Assembly: GCA_030435675.1 (NCBI GenBank)
Contig: CM059624.1
Location: forward strand, 2,690,769 to 2,754,768
Reading direction: 5' to 3'
Length of the DNA stretch: 64,000 nucleotides
From: Steinernema hermaphroditum
Taxonomy: Eukaryota > Nematoda > Chromadorea > Rhabditida > Steinernematidae
In this document: positions 60,665-64,000 of the stretch, piece by piece
Numbering within the stretch: position 1 is the first letter of the stretch
How the letters are laid out: every line of letters begins with the position of its first letter
The notes under the pieces: model-generated
Database searches by the model: none
The model's input: the letters and a program-made list of their open reading frames with translations, nothing else
Told to the model about the DNA's origin: nothing
Position numbers and translations under genes: made by a program

Positions 60665-61244
60665 TCAATGATCATCTTTGAACTTTGACAAGTCCGCCAC
60701 ATCAGAGATGGTGAGGATCGTTTTGATGCACTTCGGCGCTCCTCCGTCCATCTTGCACTTGTGTGAAGGTGGACATACCATCGCTTCACAAGCTAAAAGA
60801 ATCAATTCTTGCGTCAGTGTCATTTTTCGGTAATCTCTTACTTCCAGCTTTGGCGCACATGGCCACTTTTTTGCAAGATCGACCAATGCAGGGAATGGTG
60901 TGTTCAACGCAAACTTCCGTTCCGGAGCAGGTCTTGTTTTTGCAGCCTGCAAACACTAGTCTTCTTCAAGACGGCTAAGCTAACCGTTTATGAAATCGGG
61001 CAGGCAGGCCAGAATCGGCTTGCACGGTGGATTGGCACAGTGCGAAATGTGACGCGTTTCGCAGAACGTTCCCATCGGACAAAATTTGTTTACACAACCT
61101 AAAAAGGCGTTTTTCTAAAGACGGGGGCCTTCACGAACTCTCTGGGTCCTTAGTGTCGCCGTAGCTAATGAAACATAGTGCCTAAATCGGGGATATTTTA
61201 CTGGAGACATTCACTGAACCCACCAAGATAGTCAATACCAACAT
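60665..61244 (-). CDS. Secreted cysteine-rich protein with three repeated modules
   Basis: Four exons (61244-61202, 61098-60985, 60946-60842, 60792-60665) give 129 residues. A short hydrophobic start (MLVLTILVGSVNVSS) serves as signal peptide. Each of the next three exons encodes one cysteine module of the form C-x3-C-x5-C-x6-C...C-x5-C: CVNKFCPMGTFCETRHISHC, CKNKTCSGTEVCVEHTIPC, and CEAMVCPPSHKCKMDGG. All module borders are phase 1, the classic arrangement for exon shuffling. The pattern recalls follistatin-like N-terminal or inhibitor-type cysteine repeats, but I cannot assign a Pfam family. The tail ends KFKDDH. Confidence 0.62.
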
Positions 61245-63193
61245 GGCTGGAGCAGAACTATGTTGATGTTGAAGGTGTGAGGTGCTTATATTAAGGCGAA
61301 AACATGACATAAAGGAACTGGAATTACCGGTTATGAGTGCCCGAGGCGCCGAAGATGGTGCCAAACAGGTCATAAGGTTGCGCAAGTTGATTGATGAACT
61401 TTTGATTGACGGTGTTCATACGGGTTTCGCAGAAAGTTCTTTGAGTCTTTAGTGTTTAAGAGTGTGTCACATAAAAGGGTGGAGTTTGTCCGTTCTGCAT
61501 ACATGAGATCACATGTCAAACGAGTTATGTGTCGATGTTTGTTATTACATGGAAGATCTGATTCCACAACGGCAACGGTTCCAAAACAGGACGTGTTTGT
61601 TTCATGGAATTGCGAAAGTATTGAAAGTTTGTTAGTCGACGAAGCAAAATTATTCTTAGAATATGTGATGTGTCTCGCTCGAAAGTAAAACGATTAATGT
61701 GCTTTTCCCTCGAAGACAAGTATTTCGATTGTGTAGTCGACTCAACATCTTAAGGTATCACTGTATTAGATAACAGCTCAACAACAGTATGAGATATAAA
61801 AATGCGGGGGGTGGGGGGATTTGATGACATCGATAAATTGGCATTATCAGTTATGGATGCGAGATAGTCAACTGGAGGATCTGGTAGTGGCGCGCACGCC
61901 ACCTCAGTTTCCTCCCGATCGGACTCTGTTTGTGGTCTGCGATGTTCTGGATGCCAAACTAGGAGTATATCGAAGTGCCGCGAGGAAACAGAGAAGATCG
62001 TTGTCCGTTTGTGTCCAGAGGTTTGGCTAATTGTATCCGAACGACCATTCTGAATCCAATTGCAGCCTTCAGCCGCTGACGCTGAAGTGTCGAAGAGCGC
62101 CTTTTCTGTCTGCCGATCAAAAAGATTCCTCATTTCTTTACAGTACCCCAGCTCTGACGTCCCCTTTAATTTACTAATGGAGCTTTACTATTCGGCTTAT
62201 CTTGGTTGCAGCCGTTCCATTAATGGAAAAGACTCCGCTTTTTATGTTAAGATGTGCGAAAAGCTGCGAGATCCGATACCGTGATTTGCATGCAGAGATT
62301 GGAACTCGAGCCGCGAGCCAGCTCGGACTGGGAAATCGACAATATCGACAATCGGGAAAATTTCGACTGTTCGCAGGGAGCGGTAGCAGACGACAAGAGA
62401 AAATCCAATACCTTTGCTCTGCCGCTGTATGACAATTGTCTCTCGTCGTCTGCTACCGCTCCCTGCAAACAGTCGAAATTTTCCTTAGTATATATTGTAG
62501 GCTCGGGTTTCAAACCGATTTCGTAATCCGAGCTGGCTGAGTTCCAATCTCTGTTTGCATGTTCACTTTTTATTGAAAAATTGTATTCAAATTCATACGA
62601 ATTTTCATACGACATGCGGTTTTTTAACCTGTTTTATGATCAAAACAAGATAGTGAAATATCGAACTCGAAAAAGCCATTTTCCATTTTATCCTAGGCAG
62701 AAGAGCATGATGTAGCCACTGAAGAGCGACAATTCTAGAAGGCAAGGTGCAGCTGTCAAAATCCATTTCCAACCGATAAAACATACATGTTCGCTTTGAA
62801 CACCTGGCTGATCAAGAATTCACATCCGCGGTTTCGCGCTGTAATTCTCAAATTCATCCTTTTATTGCGCCTACTTTTTATTGAGCCCAGTCGGCAGAAG
62901 TTGAAGGAGAAAACCAAAAACAAAACTCACATACAGCGGATAAATCACTTTGACACCTCGGAAGGTCTTCAGTCTGGTGTCCCTAGAAGCTTTTTTGACG
63001 GATTCAGACCGCGGGAAATGCAATAAAATGTCGGATTCGGGAGCCAGGGCCGGTTATGCATTCAGAGGCCATTATTTCGGCGAATTCGCCTTCGTCAGAA
63101 TCGTTTTATGGTAATCTACAGAAGCAGGCAACACAACATAAAAGCCACCTGCCCGACACTGTCTTCAACAGAAGACTCTCCAGCTCTTTAGTG
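61245..63193. other. Intergenic with MITE
   Basis: Holds the 261-bp MITE listed separately. The frame at 61452-61688 (+) has no domain. Nothing else is recognised. Confidence 0.4.
62293..62553. mobile_element. Palindromic MITE, 261 bp, with perfect 8-bp target duplication
   Basis: The ends are CAGAGATTGGAACTC and GAGTTCCAATCTCTG. Inner inverted segments include AGCCAGCTCGGA / TCCGAGCTGGCT, CGAAAATT/AATTTTCG-type pairs and TCGCAGGGAGCGGTAGCAGA / TCTGCTACCGCTCCCTGCAA. Flanks 62285-62292 and 62554-62561 are both TTTGCATG. The 8-bp duplication and CAGAG ends fit the hAT superfamily. Sequences related to the inner GGAGCGGT...GACGACGAGAG part occur at 11510-11590, 14515-14540 and 46960-47000. Confidence 0.9.
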
Positions 63194-63649
63194 ATGTCCC
63201 GCTTGTTTACTCTCAAATCTAAGAAGGCCCTGGCCCTGGTCTGTCTTCTGAGCTTCACCGCCTACCTAGGCACCGACGCTGCGGCTCTGGAACAGCACCA
63301 AGTTGAGGTAGGCGCCATCCAATCAGATTCTCCAATCAGATCCACAAGAACGACGAAGGAGACCTTCGCGAGAACGCCAATCCTCGATGGTACGACGAGA
63401 ACTGCCCCACCCACAAGAACGACAATCTGCACTCTGTGATGGACCGAATTTGTCTCAAGTGCCATGATATGTTCTCGCATGAACAACCGAATCTCCGTGT
63501 CGAGTGCAGGTATGGCAGACCAACACTGAAGAGAACCGAAGTACTATTCTTTTAGAAGCAACTGCTTCAACAACGAGAAGTTCAGGGCCTGTTTGTCGCT
63601 CTTCGCTCCACCAAAGCAGAGCGAAGAGTCCGGTTCGGAGGGTTTCTAG
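63194..63649 (+). CDS. CHH/ion-transport-peptide-like neurohormone precursor
   Basis: Three exons (63194-63307, 63340-63509, 63556-63649) give 125 residues. A signal peptide (LALVCLLSFTAYLGTDA) is followed by a short propeptide and the six-cysteine domain ENCPTHKNDNLHSVMDRICLKCHDMF ... VECRSNCFNNEKFRACLSLF. Cysteine spacing (C-x15-C-x2-C-x15-C-x3-C-x8-C) and the CRxNCFxNxxFxxCL core are those of the crustacean hyperglycemic hormone / ion transport peptide family, which nematodes also have. Such peptides act as secreted neurohormones in ecdysozoans. The first intron would be only 32 nt (63308-63339); using GTTGAG as donor instead makes it 38 nt and removes two residues. No obvious dibasic cleavage site precedes the domain. 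Confidence 0.78.
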
Positions 63650-63783
63650 AGCGTCCTTCGAAAAATCACAATGAAACATCCTACTGTGATTTGTCATTAT
63701 GCATAATAAATCAGCATGAAACGCAGATACGTTTCCAATGAACAATGGAGCGGGGAGTGGGGCACCTTTTTTTGACAATTCGA

Positions 63784-63850
63784 CATGCGCGTCTTGCCAG
63801 CAATGACCTACGGATCGGAAAAGTGGGCCCAAAGTGGAATCAAACACCTC
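63784..63850 (+). mobile_element. Fragment of a non-LTR element 3' region
   Basis: A short frame reads MRVLPAMTYGSEKWA, the LPAxTYGxExW motif that lies after the reverse-transcriptase domain in RTE/CR1-like LINEs. Only this piece is visible before the window ends. Confidence 0.45.
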
Positions 63851-64000
63851 GATTCTGGCGCTGACTAAGAAGAACTTAGAATCCACTAGAACCAGTTCGG
63901 CAGTTGAAGGCCAAGACAAGAAACAAAATTATGTATAGGATCAAACACCTCGATTGATTAAGACATTTTATTGCTACAATACTGAAACTGGCAGGGATTT

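Noticed and set aside
61452..61688. 78-codon plus-strand frame
   Set aside because: No recognisable domain, signal or splice context; it overlaps antisense frames of similar quality.

Overview
The window looks like nuclear DNA of a nematode. The evidence is a chemosensory-type 7TM receptor ending in a FTPYR motif, small spliced genes with introns mostly 32-60 nt and GTAAGT/TTTCAG-like splice sites, likely trans-splice acceptors directly upstream of several start codons, and nematode-typical families (CHK/DUF1679 kinase-like, multi-CUB surface proteins, CCxxHDxC phospholipase-like proteins, CHH/ITP-like neurohormone). A clear Rab4 gene is present; to my knowledge Caenorhabditis lacks one, so I would place the source outside that genus. 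I cannot name the species. No CRISPR arrays, operons of bacterial type or prophage-like regions are present. Exon models below were built by eye from splice signals, reading phase and family similarity.

Layout. 0.5-3.9 kb: 7TM receptor (-), a hAT-type MITE, and an LC3/Atg8-like gene (-). 3.9-9.8 kb: gene-poor, with a TIR-bearing repeat and a tRNA-Ser. 9.85-15.4 kb: rab4 (+), whose 3.9-kb fourth intron holds a complete antisense CRAL-TRIO/GOLD gene. 15.6-18.95 kb: a near-perfect inverted duplication carrying two small secreted-protein genes twice. 19.4-27.1 kb: a plus-strand run of an unknown membrane protein, NASP histone chaperone, nucleolin-like RGG/RRM protein and sarcosine-oxidase-type flavoenzyme. 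27.4-40.1 kb: two divergent copies of a large multi-CUB gene around an accessory island (Tc1-like remnant, LINE/tRNA-like elements, PAN-domain gene, dispersed repeat). 40.9-53.1 kb: TSP1 protein, two degenerate aspartic-protease-like genes, a CHK kinase-like gene with a frameshift, a hAT MITE, tRNA-Ala, and a convergent pair of paralogues of an unrecognised CQETGC/GWDST family. 53.4-64 kb: CNDP-type dipeptidase (-), three tandem PLA2-like genes (+), an M14 carboxypeptidase (-), a cysteine-module secreted protein (-), a third hAT-type MITE and a CHH/ITP-like peptide gene (+).

Functionally the genes fall into two groups. The housekeeping ones are autophagy, endosomal recycling, phosphoinositide/lipid transfer, histone chaperoning, nucleolar function, peptide and amine catabolism. 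The other group is a rich set of secreted or surface proteins (CUB, PAN, TSP1, PLA2-like, pseudo-aspartic proteases, carboxypeptidase, Cys-rich peptides), the kind of duplicating extracellular or gut repertoire nematodes carry. The strongest candidates for something undescribed are the palindromic secreted-gene duplication, the CQETGC/GWDST family, the pseudo-aspartic protease pair and the N-terminally extended LC3-like protein.
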